Positions 1 through 9,678 are shown, counted from the first letter of the stretch. The stretch: 64,000 nucleotides of DNA from Clostridia bacterium (GCA_017504405.1 JAFVRG010000005.1:1-64000); one strand, 5' to 3'. The notes: generated from the letters alone by a model not told the origin. Made by a program: numbers and translations.

Positions 1-2
1 GC

Positions 3-3000
3 GAGGGTCTGGCAATAGGAGCTAAGGCTGTGTGCAGAGATGTTGACGAAGCAACCGATATTGAGTACGGCTTTGTAGGCGAGAGTGTCAAGGAGAATAT
101 TATAATAAAGGAAAAGTGTGATGAATACGAATACACCTTTAGGGTAAATTCTCATGGCCTCACCGCAAAACTGTCCGAGGATAAAAAGGAAATAGGCTTC
201 TATGCCGACGAAAGTCCCGAGGACGTAAAATTCAAAATCCCCGCCCCCTTTATGTTCGACGCAAAGGGTGATACCAGCACCGACGTTCATTACGAGCTAA
301 AGGACAATGGCAAGGGCGAATATACCTTTAAGGTAATAGCCGATGCCGACTGGATTAACAGGGACGCCACCGCCCTGCCCGTTACACTCGACCCTCATAT
401 CATTTCGTGCTATAACTCTATCGTTCTTTCTCACACCTCTTACACAAAGGACTCAGGCGGTAATTACGCTTTGTTGAACGACGGCTATATTCATTCCGGA
501 CACGATGATACGTATTCATATGAAACGCAAATCACTGTGAGAAGATCTAATATTGTTGAATTAAAAAGAATCAACACGGTAAAACTGATGCTCGCAGTTA
601 AGGAAAAGCCAAGCGGCGACACTAATTTTTTTGTTGACGGTGAAGCGGTAAGCTTTTCAATCGAGGATAATTATACGCCTATAGATATAACGGAAAGATA
701 TTTGGATACCACCGATTCATTTAATATCGTGCTTACTGACGATGAAACTGTAGGACATACTACTTTCTACGGAAGCACAAGTGCGCTTTATGCTCCGTGT
801 ATTGAAATTGTATATTTAGGAAACGTAAAATCTATTCCGACAACAAAAAGCATTCCTTCTGTTCCAAAAACAAACGTAGGAATTAATGTAGCAAACGGAT
901 CATCAACTGTTTCTTTCTGTTCTGTTGCTCCCGAAAACTCCGTTATGGGTATAGAAATACATAATACCTACAAAAATGGAACTGATAGCTTTGGCGTTGG
1001 TAGAAGTATGCGTTGGAACCTCAATGAGAAGCTGGTAAAGTCAGCAGATTCAAATAACTATATCTATACTGACGGTGAGGGAAACGTTCACACCTTTGAG
1101 GAATATTTCTATTACATTAATTCTGACAATGACAAGATTTATCTTGACAAAGAGCAGGTGTTCATTGACGAGGACGGAAACCTTAGTTATCTGTCTGGAA
1201 GCTATAGAGCATACCGTGAGTATATAAGTGACACAGGACTTGTGATAGTTACACAGCCGGAAAACATTAACTTTATTGAGGACTATGAGTCTCGCTCTGA
1301 TGAAAGGGTAAAGCTTGAGGATGAGGTAGAGTCATACAAAAATGCCCTTGAGGAATACGTTGCTATCGACAGTGACGGGAATCAGCAAGCCGAATTTTTG
1401 AATCCCTCAAAAGCAACTATGAACTCTTTCATTTCAAAGGTAAAGAATAACGGTTATTCCATCGTTACAAAATCTGAAGCGCTCAGTTATAAGTCCTTAA
1501 AGCTTCAGGAAAATGCTTTAGAACTACAGATAACGAGTTTTTCTCATCAAAACACAGCCTCTCAACACCAAGATGAGAGCTACCGTTTGCAGCAGGTTGG
1601 AAACAATTTAAGCAGCCTAGAAAAATCAAATAGCACGGCAAGTGATGCGGAAAAGGATACATGGGTATCACATTATGGAAATCTTAATAGCAATATTAGT
1701 TTGCTTAGAGGAGATTTGACCACACAGAGGACTAATAACAATAATGCAAATAGCAATTGTAGCTCTCAAAAAAGCAATATCGTCAACCAGCTTTATTATT
1801 TAAGAAAAAAATGTTCAGTTGAGGACTTTGAAAGCTATTGCAGGAAATATTTTAAGCTTCTGCATAAGCTTGATAAGCTTAACACATATGAGCCTGTAAG
1901 CTTCTTAAAGGACGGCGGCGTTATAAAGGGATATAATAAGGCGGGGGCATTGGTATCAATATACAATTCAAGCGGCAACGAAGCAAAAATAGAGTTTAAC
2001 GCAGACGGCTTTATAAACAGGTTGTACGACAAGGACGGAAAACAGGTACTGTTCCATTATGATCCCAAAAAGCGGGTCGACTGCGTTACCGATATATACG
2101 GAAGAAAAGCTAAGTATAGATACAATAATGCAGGAATGTTGAGCACAGTAACGTTTGAAGATAATACCAGCCTTACCTTTGGATATACGTCTGATTCTCG
2201 GCTGTCCAATATATATGACAGCGATATTCGAAAGGCGTCGTTCTCCTACACGGACGGCAAGTTAACTAAGGTTGAAAGCTCTACAAAAGCAACCGCTAAA
2301 ACGTTTGGTAGCATTACGAAGAAAAACATATATAAAACGCTTTTGACTACAAATATCACCTATTCCTCTGACGGACTTGCTACAACCATATCCGATACTG
2401 ACGGCATCACGGAGTATTATGTTTTTGATGGCGACGGAAGAAACATCGAGCATTACATTGAGGAGCACGGTGTAGTAACCTCGGCACAAAAGCACGAATA
2501 TGTCGAGCAGTACAGAGTTCGTACCGCAAATGCCGATAAGTACACTCTTGGCATTGCTCCCTATGAAAGCTTCGTTTTTGAAGAGGGTGATTATTCGAAA
2601 ATCACGCTTGACCACTTCGTCAGGGTGGCAAAAAGAAATTCGCTTTATAAGCTTGACGGAGATATTAGCGTCACAACCGAAACAACCTATACCTATGATG
2701 TAAATAATAATTGCATCAAGGAACGTGCGAAGGTAGATATCAGCGGTGACAGTACAACCTATTATGTTGTAAAAAAATATCATTATAATGAAAATCAGTT
2801 GCTGACAAAATGTGAAAGCTATGTAGAGGGTGAGGAAACCAAGAGCGGTATTAACGTAGAGGAATATTTGTACGACAGTATCGGCAATATAACAAAAACC
2901 TGCTATTATAACAGCCTCGACGTATCGTGCAAAAAGTGGAGCGAGAGTGAATATGAGGGAAACAAGGTTGTAGCAGAGCTTGACGCTCTTGGAAAGCACA

Positions 3001-5327
3001 AAATAACTCTTAAATATTCGGAGAACGGCGACACCGTTGAATATAAATATCCCGACGGCTCTGTGTTTACTAACGTGGAAACCGCTGATACAATTGCAGG
3101 GGCTATAACCTCGTCTGATGAATTCGATGAGGGCAACTCTACGTCTAAATCCTACACCGACGGACTTCTGACTCGTGTTGTCAGCGGCAATAATGAAATC
3201 AGGTACACCTATGACGAGAAGGACAGGCTCGATACCGTTTCCCTTAACGGCGAGGATTATGTAACCTACGATTACAGTGAGGACGATGCCACGTTTGAGG
3301 GAAAAACCGTAGATAAGGTTGTCGTAACCAACGCTAATGGTGAGAGCTTTACCACCTACACCGATAAGTTTGGAAATGTTGCAAGAACGGATTTCGGCAA
3401 CTCAATTCAAATGCTCGCTACGTACAATTCGGACAATTCTATCAGTACCGTAACGGATAATGTCACTAATGATATTCTCTTTCATAATTATGAAAGCCAC
3501 AAACTTTCAGGCGTTATCGTTGAAAATAACCTTGATATGATTTTAACTGAAAATTGGATTTATAATTCGAGAGGGAATGTTTGCATGAAACGAATTGCGG
3601 ACAATCAGTCGTTCTGTCATCTGTACACTTATAATTACGACGAAAATCTCTATAATTCGCCCTTGACATCGGTAATTTTAAATGATACAATAGAGATGAA
3701 ACCTACTTATGATGCGCTTGGAAGAACAACGGCAAAGGAAATAGAGATCAATGGTACCGCGGTGCTTGGCGAGTATTACTATTTCAGAAAGCACGGCGAC
3801 CGCACCTCGGATATGATTTCGACTATCCGTTACGGCGGCATGAAGAACGGTAATCCTTGTATAGGTGACGGTATCAAGTATCACTATGACTGTATGGGTA
3901 ACATTGACCGTATCTATGAAAACGGCATACTTACCGCATCGTATGGCTACGATTTCCTCGGAAGAATTGTAAGAGAGGATAACAAAGTCCTCAATTTTAC
4001 AAGAGTATTTGCATACGATAATAACGGAAATATTCTTTCGACGAGAAAATGCGAATACAGTCTTAAGGATTTTGACGAGCTTATCTTCATCGAGGAGAAA
4101 GAATATCTCTACGATACTAAGAGCGATAAGCTCCTTAGCTATAACGACGAAACCTTCGTATATGACGATATAGGTAACCCGACTACGTACAGGGGCAAAA
4201 CCGCAACGTGGGCAAAGGGCAGGCAGATGACCTCGTTCGACGGTACCACCTTTACCTACAACGGCAGAGGCCAGAGAATTTCCAAGGGTGACATCATGTT
4301 TACTTATGACCCCGAGGGTAATCTAATCAAGCAGAACAACGGCCTTGAATTCTTCTACTTCGGCTCGTCTGTTGCAGGCTTTATCTACAACGAAAGCTTC
4401 TATGTATACAAGAAGGATGCACTCGGTAACATCATTGAGATACTCGATAGCAACGGAAACACCGTTGCCAAGTATGCATACGATGCTTGGGGTAACCACA
4501 AGATATATGACGGTGACGGTAGAGAGGTTATAACCACATCCCATATTGGAATTCTTAATCCGTTCAGATACCGTAGTTACTACTTTGATACTGAAACAGG
4601 ACTCTATTTCTTGCAGTCAAGATACTATGACCCTAAGATTGGTAGATTCATAACCATCGACGATCACTCATACCTCGATCCCGATACCATAAATGGAGTA
4701 AATCTCTACGCATATTGCGGCAATAATCCTGTAATGAATGTCGATCCTAATGGATGTTTTTGGGATATTATCCTTGATGTTTTTTCTATAGGTTGGAGTT
4801 TATATGACTTTATCAAAAATCCTTCTTGGAAAAATTTTGGTTGGCTGGTTTTGGATGTAGCTTTTGCTGTAGTACCTTTTTTAACTGGTGGCTCTTTAAT
4901 AAAAGGGGCATTGAAGTTAGATAATGTTGCGTATGTTGGTAAAGGGATAAATAAATTTGATAATGTTTATGACATGGTTGTCCTTGGGAACAATATGGAA
5001 AGGGTAACCAATGTTGCCTTGGATATAGGAGCAACATTCTATGGAGGTTATGGACCGTTAAATACATTGTCTGTTTTAGGAAAGATGGACGAAGCCACTA
5101 GCATTATGAAATATGCGGCGAAATTGGATAACACAAGGTTTATAATTGATAAATTCAATGACGGATACAAATTTATTCATATTGGTAGCGATGGCAGAGG
5201 ATTTTTCAAAATGATGAAATCAGCTTACGGCATGGAGTTGAAAGTCTTGTACAGATTGAAGCTTGGAAATAAACTTCATAAATCATGGTGGTTGTTCAAT
5301 TCTTTGAGGAGGATTGCTAGCGAATGA
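3..5327 (+). CDS. RHS/YD-repeat protein with variable C-terminal tip (5' end outside window)
   Basis: The reading frame is open to the left edge, so the true start lies outside; a GTG at 30 has no convincing ribosome binding site. About 1,770 residues are visible. Numbered from the GTG, residues 120-275 resemble a DNRLRE-type beta domain, 420-570 are Gln/Ser/Asn-rich and probably coiled, 640-1500 carry many YD repeats (for example YDALGR, YDFLGR, YDPEGN), and about 1510-1580 hold the RHS core (FRYRSYYFDTETGLYFLQSR, then YDPKIGRF and NPVMNVDPNG). After the core comes a tip of about 180 residues, hydrophobic at first and more AT-rich, that I do not recognise. In RHS proteins the core encloses a C-terminal toxin. 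The following gene overlaps by four bases, as expected for an immunity partner. Toxin activity is inferred from architecture only. Confidence 0.9.
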   Translation, partial: EGLAIGAKAVCRDVDEATDIEYGFVGESVKENIIIKEKCDEYEYTFRVNSHGLTAKLSEDKKEIGFYADESPEDVKFKIPAPFMFDAKGDTSTDVHYELKDNGKGEYTFKVIADADWINRDATALPVTLDPHIISCYNSIVLSHTSYTKDSGGNYALLNDGYIHSGHDDTYSYETQITVRRSNIVELKRINTVKLMLAVKEKPSGDTNFFVDGEAVSFSIEDNYTPIDITERYLDTTDSFNIVLTDDETVGHTTFYGSTSALYAPCIEIVYLGNVKSIPTTKSIPSVPKTNVGINVANGSSTVSFCSVAPENSVMGIEIHNTYKNGTDSFGVGRSMRWNLNEKLVKSADSNNYIYTDGEGNVHTFEEYFYYINSDNDKIYLDKEQVFIDEDGNLSYLSGSYRAYREYISDTGLVIVTQPENINFIEDYESRSDERVKLEDEVESYKNALEEYVAIDSDGNQQAEFLNPSKATMNSFISKVKNNGYSIVTKSEALSYKSLKLQENALELQITSFSHQNTASQHQDESYRLQQVGNNLSSLEKSNSTASDAEKDTWVSHYGNLNSNISLLRGDLTTQRTNNNNANSNCSSQKSNIVNQLYYLRKKCSVEDFESYCRKYFKLLHKLDKLNTYEPVSFLKDGGVIKGYNKAGALVSIYNSSGNEAKIEFNADGFINRLYDKDGKQVLFHYDPKKRVDCVTDIYGRKAKYRYNNAGMLSTVTFEDNTSLTFGYTSDSRLSNIYDSDIRKASFSYTDGKLTKVESSTKATAKTFGSITKKNIYKTLLTTNITYSSDGLATTISDTDGITEYYVFDGDGRNIEHYIEEHGVVTSAQKHEYVEQYRVRTANADKYTLGIAPYESFVFEEGDYSKITLDHFVRVAKRNSLYKLDGDISVTTETTYTYDVNNNCIKERAKVDISGDSTTYYVVKKYHYNENQLLTKCESYVEGEETKSGINVEEYLYDSIGNITKTCYYNSLDVSCKKWSESEYEGNKVVAELDALGKHKITLKYSENGDTVEYKYPDGSVFTNVETADTIAGAITSSDEFDEGNSTSKSYTDGLLTRVVSGNNEIRYTYDEKDRLDTVSLNGEDYVTYDYSEDDATFEGKTVDKVVVTNANGESFTTYTDKFGNVARTDFGNSIQMLATYNSDNSISTVTDNVTNDILFHNYESHKLSGVIVENNLDMILTENWIYNSRGNVCMKRIADNQSFCHLYTYNYDENLYNSPLTSVILNDTIEMKPTYDALGRTTAKEIEINGTAVLGEYYYFRKHGDRTSDMISTIRYGGMKNGNPCIGDGIKYHYDCMGNIDRIYENGILTASYGYDFLGRIVREDNKVLNFTRVFAYDNNGNILSTRKCEYSLKDFDELIFIEEKEYLYDTKSDKLLSYNDETFVYDDIGNPTTYRGKTATWAKGRQMTSFDGTTFTYNGRGQRISKGDIMFTYDPEGNLIKQNNGLEFFYFGSSVAGFIYNESFYVYKKDALGNIIEILDSNGNTVAKYAYDAWGNHKIYDGDGREVITTSHIGILNPFRYRSYYFDTETGLYFLQSRYYDPKIGRFITIDDHSYLDPDTINGVNLYAYCGNNPVMNVDPNGCFWDIILDVFSIGWSLYDFIKNPSWKNFGWLVLDVAFAVVPFLTGGSLIKGALKLDNVAYVGKGINKFDNVYDMVVLGNNMERVTNVALDIGATFYGGYGPLNTLSVLGKMDEATSIMKYAAKLDNTRFIIDKFNDGYKFIHIGSDGRGFFKMMKSAYGMELKVLYRLKLGNKLHKSWWLFNSLRRIASE
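3662..3692 (+). repeat. 31-nt segment inside the RHS gene duplicated downstream
   Basis: This coding segment (around SVILNDTIE) recurs at 5815-5845 with a single mismatch. Both copies contain TTGACA, 17 bases, then TACAAT. Flanking sequences are unrelated. Confidence 0.85.
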
Positions 5328-5725
5328 ATAGGGTAAAGCAAATCATATTGTCAAATTTATATGGCTATATAAATGAAAGTGATGTTAATCTCTATTCTCA
5401 AGACGGTTTTTGGAAATATACTATTAAAATAAAGGATTACTTTTTAGAAATATCATATGACGTAATGGATAATTTCTATAGAATAAAAATTGATAATATG
5501 CACAATAATTTTTTACAACATACTACATTTTTAACCAAATCAAAAAGATTTAAAAAGGACATAAAAAAGCATTTGAAATATAATAACATAAACGGCCAAT
5601 CTTTTGAAAATCAAATGCTTGGTTTCGCTGACATATTAAAAAAAAATTTAGATATTGACGGTAATTTAAGCCATTTGGAAAAAACTTATGTTTCCGATGT
5701 AAAATTTGATGGAATTTTTATATAA
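5324..5725 (+). CDS. Putative RHS-tip immunity protein, unknown family
   Basis: A 133-residue, Lys/Asn/Asp-rich protein without signal peptide or membrane segment. Its ATG overlaps the stop of the RHS gene (ATGA), with GAGGAGG about 11 bases upstream inside the RHS gene, so translation is coupled. Base composition is clearly more AT-rich than the surrounding housekeeping genes and matches the RHS tip. I do not recognise the family. Position and coupling fit an immunity protein neutralising the RHS tip. The call rests on context alone; a non-immunity orphan gene is possible. Confidence 0.6.
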   Translation: MNRVKQIILSNLYGYINESDVNLYSQDGFWKYTIKIKDYFLEISYDVMDNFYRIKIDNMHNNFLQHTTFLTKSKRFKKDIKKHLKYNNINGQSFENQMLGFADILKKNLDIDGNLSHLEKTYVSDVKFDGIFI

Positions 5726-5781
5726 CGTTAAAATGCGTAGAAAAATACATTTTCTAATTTTTAGTGGTATATTAGTCAGGG

Positions 5782-5811
5782 CTACCGCTTCGTAAGAGGC
5801 GGTAGTTTTTT
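5782..5811 (+). terminator. Intrinsic terminator of the RHS-immunity unit
   Basis: CTACCGC, a nine-base loop, GCGGTAG, then a run of T. It lies about 55 bases after the immunity gene stop. Confidence 0.8.
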
Positions 5812-5814
5812 ATT

Positions 5815-5845
5815 CTTGACATCGGTAACTTTAAATGATACAATA
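5815..5845 (+). promoter_or_regulatory. Promoter-like copy of the RHS 31-mer
   Basis: TTGACA at 5816 and TACAAT at 5839 with 17-bp spacing, directly after the terminator. It is the second copy of the segment at 3662-3692. Transcription from here would meet the hairpin at 5893-5926 after about 75 nt, so only a short RNA could result. It may be chance conservation of a gene fragment rather than a used promoter. Confidence 0.45.
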
Positions 5846-5880
5846 CGCTTTTTGAAAAAAGCTTAGCAAAAACTTTTGTA
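5846..5880 (+). repeat. 3' element copy 1 (GCTTTTT hairpin plus TTAGCAAAAACTT)
   Basis: One of six copies: GCTTTTTG(T)AAAAAGC stem-loop followed by TTAGCAAAAACTTT. Others are at 19977, 20674 (plus) and 23631, 31101, 31972 (minus). Here it lies downstream of the immunity gene, in the same orientation, just before a terminator. Confidence 0.85.
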
Positions 5881-5892
5881 AAGATAAAAATG

Positions 5893-5926
5893 AAGGTGAG
5901 GCACTTTTTTGTGCCTCACCTTTTTT
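5893..5926. terminator. Bidirectional terminator between convergent genes
   Basis: AAGGTGAGGCAC, T-rich loop, GTGCCTCACCTT, then T's on both strands. It separates the plus-strand RHS unit from the minus-strand surface protein. The GTGAGGTAC/GTACCTCAC core recurs in terminators at 16551, 20019, 23593, 31066 and (diverged) 54490. Confidence 0.85.
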
Positions 5927-5930
5927 GTTT

Positions 5931-5953
5931 GCGGTTATGCCGAAATGCGGCAG
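5931..5953. repeat. GCGGTTATGCCGAAATGCGGCAG repeat, copy 1
   Basis: A 23-nt motif with a TGCCG/CGGCA stem, directly next to a terminator. Further copies are at 16589-16611 (diverged) and 16815-16837. Copies 1 and 3 sit 5-6 bases from the stop codon of a minus-strand gene. Confidence 0.8.
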
Positions 5954-5958
5954 TCCCG

Positions 5959-8900
5959 TTATACTCTTTCTACACGTCCGCCGGTAAGAAGAATCATCTT
6001 AACGGCCTCGATAGAATAGCTCTGAAGTTCAACTGTGAGAGGCTTATCCAGAACACCGTGAGCAAGAACCTTTACATAGCCGACGTTTTTCTTGATAAGG
6101 CGCTTTGCTTTAAGCGCATCAAGCGTTACAACGTCACCTGCATTGAAGTGCTTGGATATTGTATCAATGTTTATAATATCCTTCTTACCCTTGTATTCCT
6201 TGCCTGTACGGTGGTCCTCAATGGCTGCCTTAGCAACCTTATCGGAGATTATTGAATCAACCTCCTCGGCAGAAGCTACGTCAACGTGCTTTTTGTCTAT
6301 CTCCATAAGGCTTTGACGGAGCATGAATTCCTCGTAGCTCTCCTCGGAGATAAGCTCCTTGATAAGACCCTTGGCAACCAGTGCGTCGGTGCTCTCATAG
6401 GGGAGCCTGTAATCTACGTTTGCGTCATCAGCTTTAACGAGGCCGAATTTCTCTGCAATAGCGGCAATGAGCTCCAGCGCATATTTTGCACGGCGCTCTC
6501 CCGTTATTCTGTATCTTGCGGGAGTGTCTGCGTATTTGTTGCTTTCAACCTTTTCAAGTCTGTACTTAGTGCCGTTGTAGTCATCTGCGTTCAGAGCGAG
6601 ATAGAGGTTAAGCGTCTTTCCTCTTACAGTAAATTTGAGAAGCTTCGTTCTTCCCGAGTTTATGCTGTCATAGTTCCAGGAAACACGGGATGAGGTCTTC
6701 TTGTAGGAAAGGATTGCGTTCTTTATATTAGAATAGTAGGATTTTGTTTCATCGGATGCCTGAATGAGTCTTGCCGTGAAGGACTTGTCGTATCTCGCTA
6801 TTATTGCGAGGCCAGTTTCCACGTCAATTCCCTTGAATACAACTGCATCCTCTTTTTCGGGCTCAGCAGCGGGCTCAGCGACAGGCTCAACCACAGGCTC
6901 AGCGACGGGCTCAGCGACAGGCTCAGCGACAGGCTCAGCGACAGGCTCAGCGACAGGCTCAGCGACAGGCTCAGCAACAGGTGCTTCCTCGGCTACGGGC
7001 TCGATAGCAGGTTCAACCGCAGGCTCAGAAGCCTTTTCAGCCTTGGGCTTTCTCATCAGCTTTATGTTTGCTATCAAGAGAGCGATAGCTCCTATTGCGA
7101 GAACAGCGACGAGCACCAGCTCTCCGACAGGGATGAGCATAAACAGTGAGGGAGCAGCCATAGCATACATCTTTTTGTTCTTCAGCTTCTTCATAACAAC
7201 TACAGCGTCAAGAACTATGAATTCAATGATAATTATAACGACAAGAGCAAGCGCTACCCATGCCAGCGAGGAGGTCTGCTCATATACGAACAGGAAATCG
7301 CCGAATCTGGTAGGAGTAAATACAGCATAGCCGCCTTCAACCGTGTACTCGATTTCGGTCTGGGAGCTTCCGTATATGTTTATGAGCTTGAATTCCTTAT
7401 CACGCAGAGATTCGGGTATCATGAGCTTGATAACCGTATCCGAGTCGGGATTATGAACTATCTTTTTGCCGTCGGTCATTCTGAGACTGTAGGCAGCCGC
7501 TATCTTTTGGTATCCGCGCAATTGATAATCCTCAGCAGTTTTGTCCTCAACGGGCTCGGCACTCAGATTTACAGAGCTCGAGAAGCCGTTACTGTTGGAG
7601 ATTATAGCGCTTGAGCCCTCGGAGACCAGCATAGCCTTTTTGATTGTAAGGGTTGCGGTCATGGGTGCTATTTCGTTATAGTTTCCGCCTGTTACAAACG
7701 TTGCGGTTATCTTGTAAACACCGGGCTCCGAGCTGCCCTCTGTGTAATTTACCGTAATGTCTGACGGGATGTTGCCTTCTATCCTTATATTATGAACGTC
7801 ACCGTTTTCAATAACGGTCTTGTTAGCGAAGGTAAGACTTGATACGTCAAAGCTTGCCTTTGCAATAACGAACTCATAGGTCAGGTTGTTCTGAGTTCCG
7901 TCTGCCCACTCGTAAATCGTCTTGTTGGTTATAGCAACCGTTACAACGTGAGTGCCTGCATTTGTCTGAACGTTTCCGCTGATAGTGTAGTTATTGTTTG
8001 CGGCGAGTGTATAGGTTATAGATTTTCCTGTGTATGTAAATGCAGTAGTATTAGCCGTGGGCTTTTGGAGCTGCAATCTCTTTACAGATGCGGTAGGTGC
8101 GCTTGCTATCATTCCGTCAAGGTCATCGCACGTAACCTTACAGGTTATTGTCTTTCCGATGTCGGATGCGCCCAGAGCGTATGTTGTGTTAACAGCGCCT
8201 GTGATTGCTGCATCCCCACGGTACCACTGATATTTGAGAGATGAGCTATTTGCGCCCGTAACGGTTGCGGTGAGGGTCTCGCCGTATTTTGCTTCACCCT
8301 CAATTGTAACCGTTCCCATGAGGTTGAGCGGCTCCCAGACAGCGTAAAACGTTTTGTTGACTGTTATAACCATAGATGAGCCGTTAATAACATCTCCGTC
8401 AGGCGTCTGTGCCCAGCCCTTGAATTTCATATTTTCGGGCGGGGTGAAGGGATTATCTATGAACGTGTAGCGCTGACCGCTGATAACCTCAACAGGTTCT
8501 ACGGTTCCTGTACCGCCGTTAGCATCAAGCGTTACCTTGCGAATAGCAGCAATCGCTCCATCATCAGAGGTGATTCTGTAGCTCGAAGGAACGGCAAAGT
8601 AATCGGCAACCTTTTCGCCTGCCGTCGTATTGCCCCAACCGACAACAATGTATTGAATGGAGGAGTTAGCTATTTCAAGAGAAAGCTTGTCGCTCTTGAA
8701 GCTATCGGACAAGGGACCGCTTACGGTCAGATATCTGCCCATTCTTATATCGTATTTTGCGCCGCTAATCACGGGAGAGCCCTCGATGCACAAGCCTGAG
8801 TTGTTTGCTATAGCAATCTTATCCGAGGTAAAAGTTCCGCCTTTTACGTTAAAGGTTCCGCTGGTTGAAGCGGCATAGCAGGTTGTGGCACCGGTTGCAC

Positions 8901-9678
8901 TGACCGTTACTGATCCCTCGACGGTTGCGGTTCCTTGGTTGTTTGATATACCGCAGGCGTAATCTCCCGCGGTTGCGGATATGCTCACGTTACCGTTGAC
9001 GGTGAGAGTGCTTCTGCTTCCGTTTTTGATGGCGGCGACGGTGTCCTTAGTGTTTCCGGATGCTGTTTGGGCAGAAACAACTGCTTTTCCGCTTATAGTA
9101 ACGGATGCGCTCCCCCAATCGTTTGAGCTGTCGATAGCATAAACGTTTTCAGTGTCGTCTGTGCGTTCCTTGATTGCGCTCACTGTTACTCCGCCCGAAA
9201 CCGAGAGATAACCGTGGTTTTGAATGGTGGTTACGGAATGGTTCCACGAGCTGGCAGAAACCGTACCGGGAGTTGCAGAGCAATCGGTTATGCTTGCCAT
9301 AACACCGTCCTCAATAAGTATTGCTACTGTGTCATTCTCATTATGTATGTCGTTTTCATAATAGGTGATTGAATGACCGTTAAGGCAGATGTTTACGTGT
9401 TTGTCTATGGTCTGAGTGCCTGTTGAATAAAAAAACACGTTTTCCGTGAGGTAGTAATTACCTTCCACAGTAGGCAGCGAGTTGCTCGATTCCCACGCCG
9501 TGTACTCCACGTTGGTGTGCGTGTCGTCGGTGCACGCTGTGTCGCCACAGGTGTGGTGTACGTGTGTTTCGGCTGCATTGGCGTTAATAGGGAGCATAGC
9601 TGTCATAACCAACAGGAAAACGACAGTCATGGCAACCGCTATCAACACTTTTGTGAGTCTTGATTTTGTTCTTTCCAT
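5959..9678 (-). CDS. Secreted/membrane surface protein with cytoplasmic uL15-like C-terminal domain
   Basis: A 1,239-residue protein starting at an ATG preceded by GGAGG. Residues 1-36 are a signal peptide ending near ANAAE. Residues 40-800 are extracellular: His/Cys-rich start, many short Thr/Ser/Val beta repeats (polymorphic or right-handed beta-helix style), an InlB_B-type repeat near 385-455 (VTLDANGGTGTV, FKGWAQTPDG, FYAVWEP) and MBG-like segments. Two membrane helices follow at about 804-828 and 843-868. Residues 885-943 are repeats of AEPV. Residues 945-1239 are charged and probably cytoplasmic; the last 64 (VVTLDALKA to GGRVERV) match the C-terminal half of ribosomal protein uL15. Such uL15-tailed membrane proteins occur in gut clostridia; their role is unknown. 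It is monocistronic with its own promoter at 9729-9757. Confidence 0.85.
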   Translation of the reverse strand: MERTKSRLTKVLIAVAMTVVFLLVMTAMLPINANAAETHVHHTCGDTACTDDTHTNVEYTAWESSNSLPTVEGNYYLTENVFFYSTGTQTIDKHVNICLNGHSITYYENDIHNENDTVAILIEDGVMASITDCSATPGTVSASSWNHSVTTIQNHGYLSVSGGVTVSAIKERTDDTENVYAIDSSNDWGSASVTISGKAVVSAQTASGNTKDTVAAIKNGSRSTLTVNGNVSISATAGDYACGISNNQGTATVEGSVTVSATGATTCYAASTSGTFNVKGGTFTSDKIAIANNSGLCIEGSPVISGAKYDIRMGRYLTVSGPLSDSFKSDKLSLEIANSSIQYIVVGWGNTTAGEKVADYFAVPSSYRITSDDGAIAAIRKVTLDANGGTGTVEPVEVISGQRYTFIDNPFTPPENMKFKGWAQTPDGDVINGSSMVITVNKTFYAVWEPLNLMGTVTIEGEAKYGETLTATVTGANSSSLKYQWYRGDAAITGAVNTTYALGASDIGKTITCKVTCDDLDGMIASAPTASVKRLQLQKPTANTTAFTYTGKSITYTLAANNNYTISGNVQTNAGTHVVTVAITNKTIYEWADGTQNNLTYEFVIAKASFDVSSLTFANKTVIENGDVHNIRIEGNIPSDITVNYTEGSSEPGVYKITATFVTGGNYNEIAPMTATLTIKKAMLVSEGSSAIISNSNGFSSSVNLSAEPVEDKTAEDYQLRGYQKIAAAYSLRMTDGKKIVHNPDSDTVIKLMIPESLRDKEFKLINIYGSSQTEIEYTVEGGYAVFTPTRFGDFLFVYEQTSSLAWVALALVVIIIIEFIVLDAVVVMKKLKNKKMYAMAAPSLFMLIPVGELVLVAVLAIGAIALLIANIKLMRKPKAEKASEPAVEPAIEPVAEEAPVAEPVAEPVAEPVAEPVAEPVAEPVAEPVVEPVAEPAAEPEKEDAVVFKGIDVETGLAIIARYDKSFTARLIQASDETKSYYSNIKNAILSYKKTSSRVSWNYDSINSGRTKLLKFTVRGKTLNLYLALNADDYNGTKYRLEKVESNKYADTPARYRITGERRAKYALELIAAIAEKFGLVKADDANVDYRLPYESTDALVAKGLIKELISEESYEEFMLRQSLMEIDKKHVDVASAEEVDSIISDKVAKAAIEDHRTGKEYKGKKDIINIDTISKHFNAGDVVTLDALKAKRLIKKNVGYVKVLAHGVLDKPLTVELQSYSIEAVKMILLTGGRVERV
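6861..6980 (-). repeat. 12-nt tandem repeat encoding AEPV
   Basis: About ten units of GGCTCAGCGACA (plus strand), coding for (AEPV)n as a Pro-rich spacer after the membrane segments of the surface protein. Several central units are identical, so copy number may vary by slippage without shifting frame. Confidence 0.95.

Noticed and set aside
2262..2999. 245-codon minus-strand frame in the RHS gene
   Set aside because: Antisense to YD repeats; hydrophobic composition arises from the complement.
6861..6980. CRISPR-like regular repeats
   Set aside because: The 12-nt units are contiguous and coding, with no spacers.
6764..7330. Long plus-strand frame with GSAT repeats
   Set aside because: It is the complement of the AEPV repeat region of the surface protein; no ribosome binding site or own domain.
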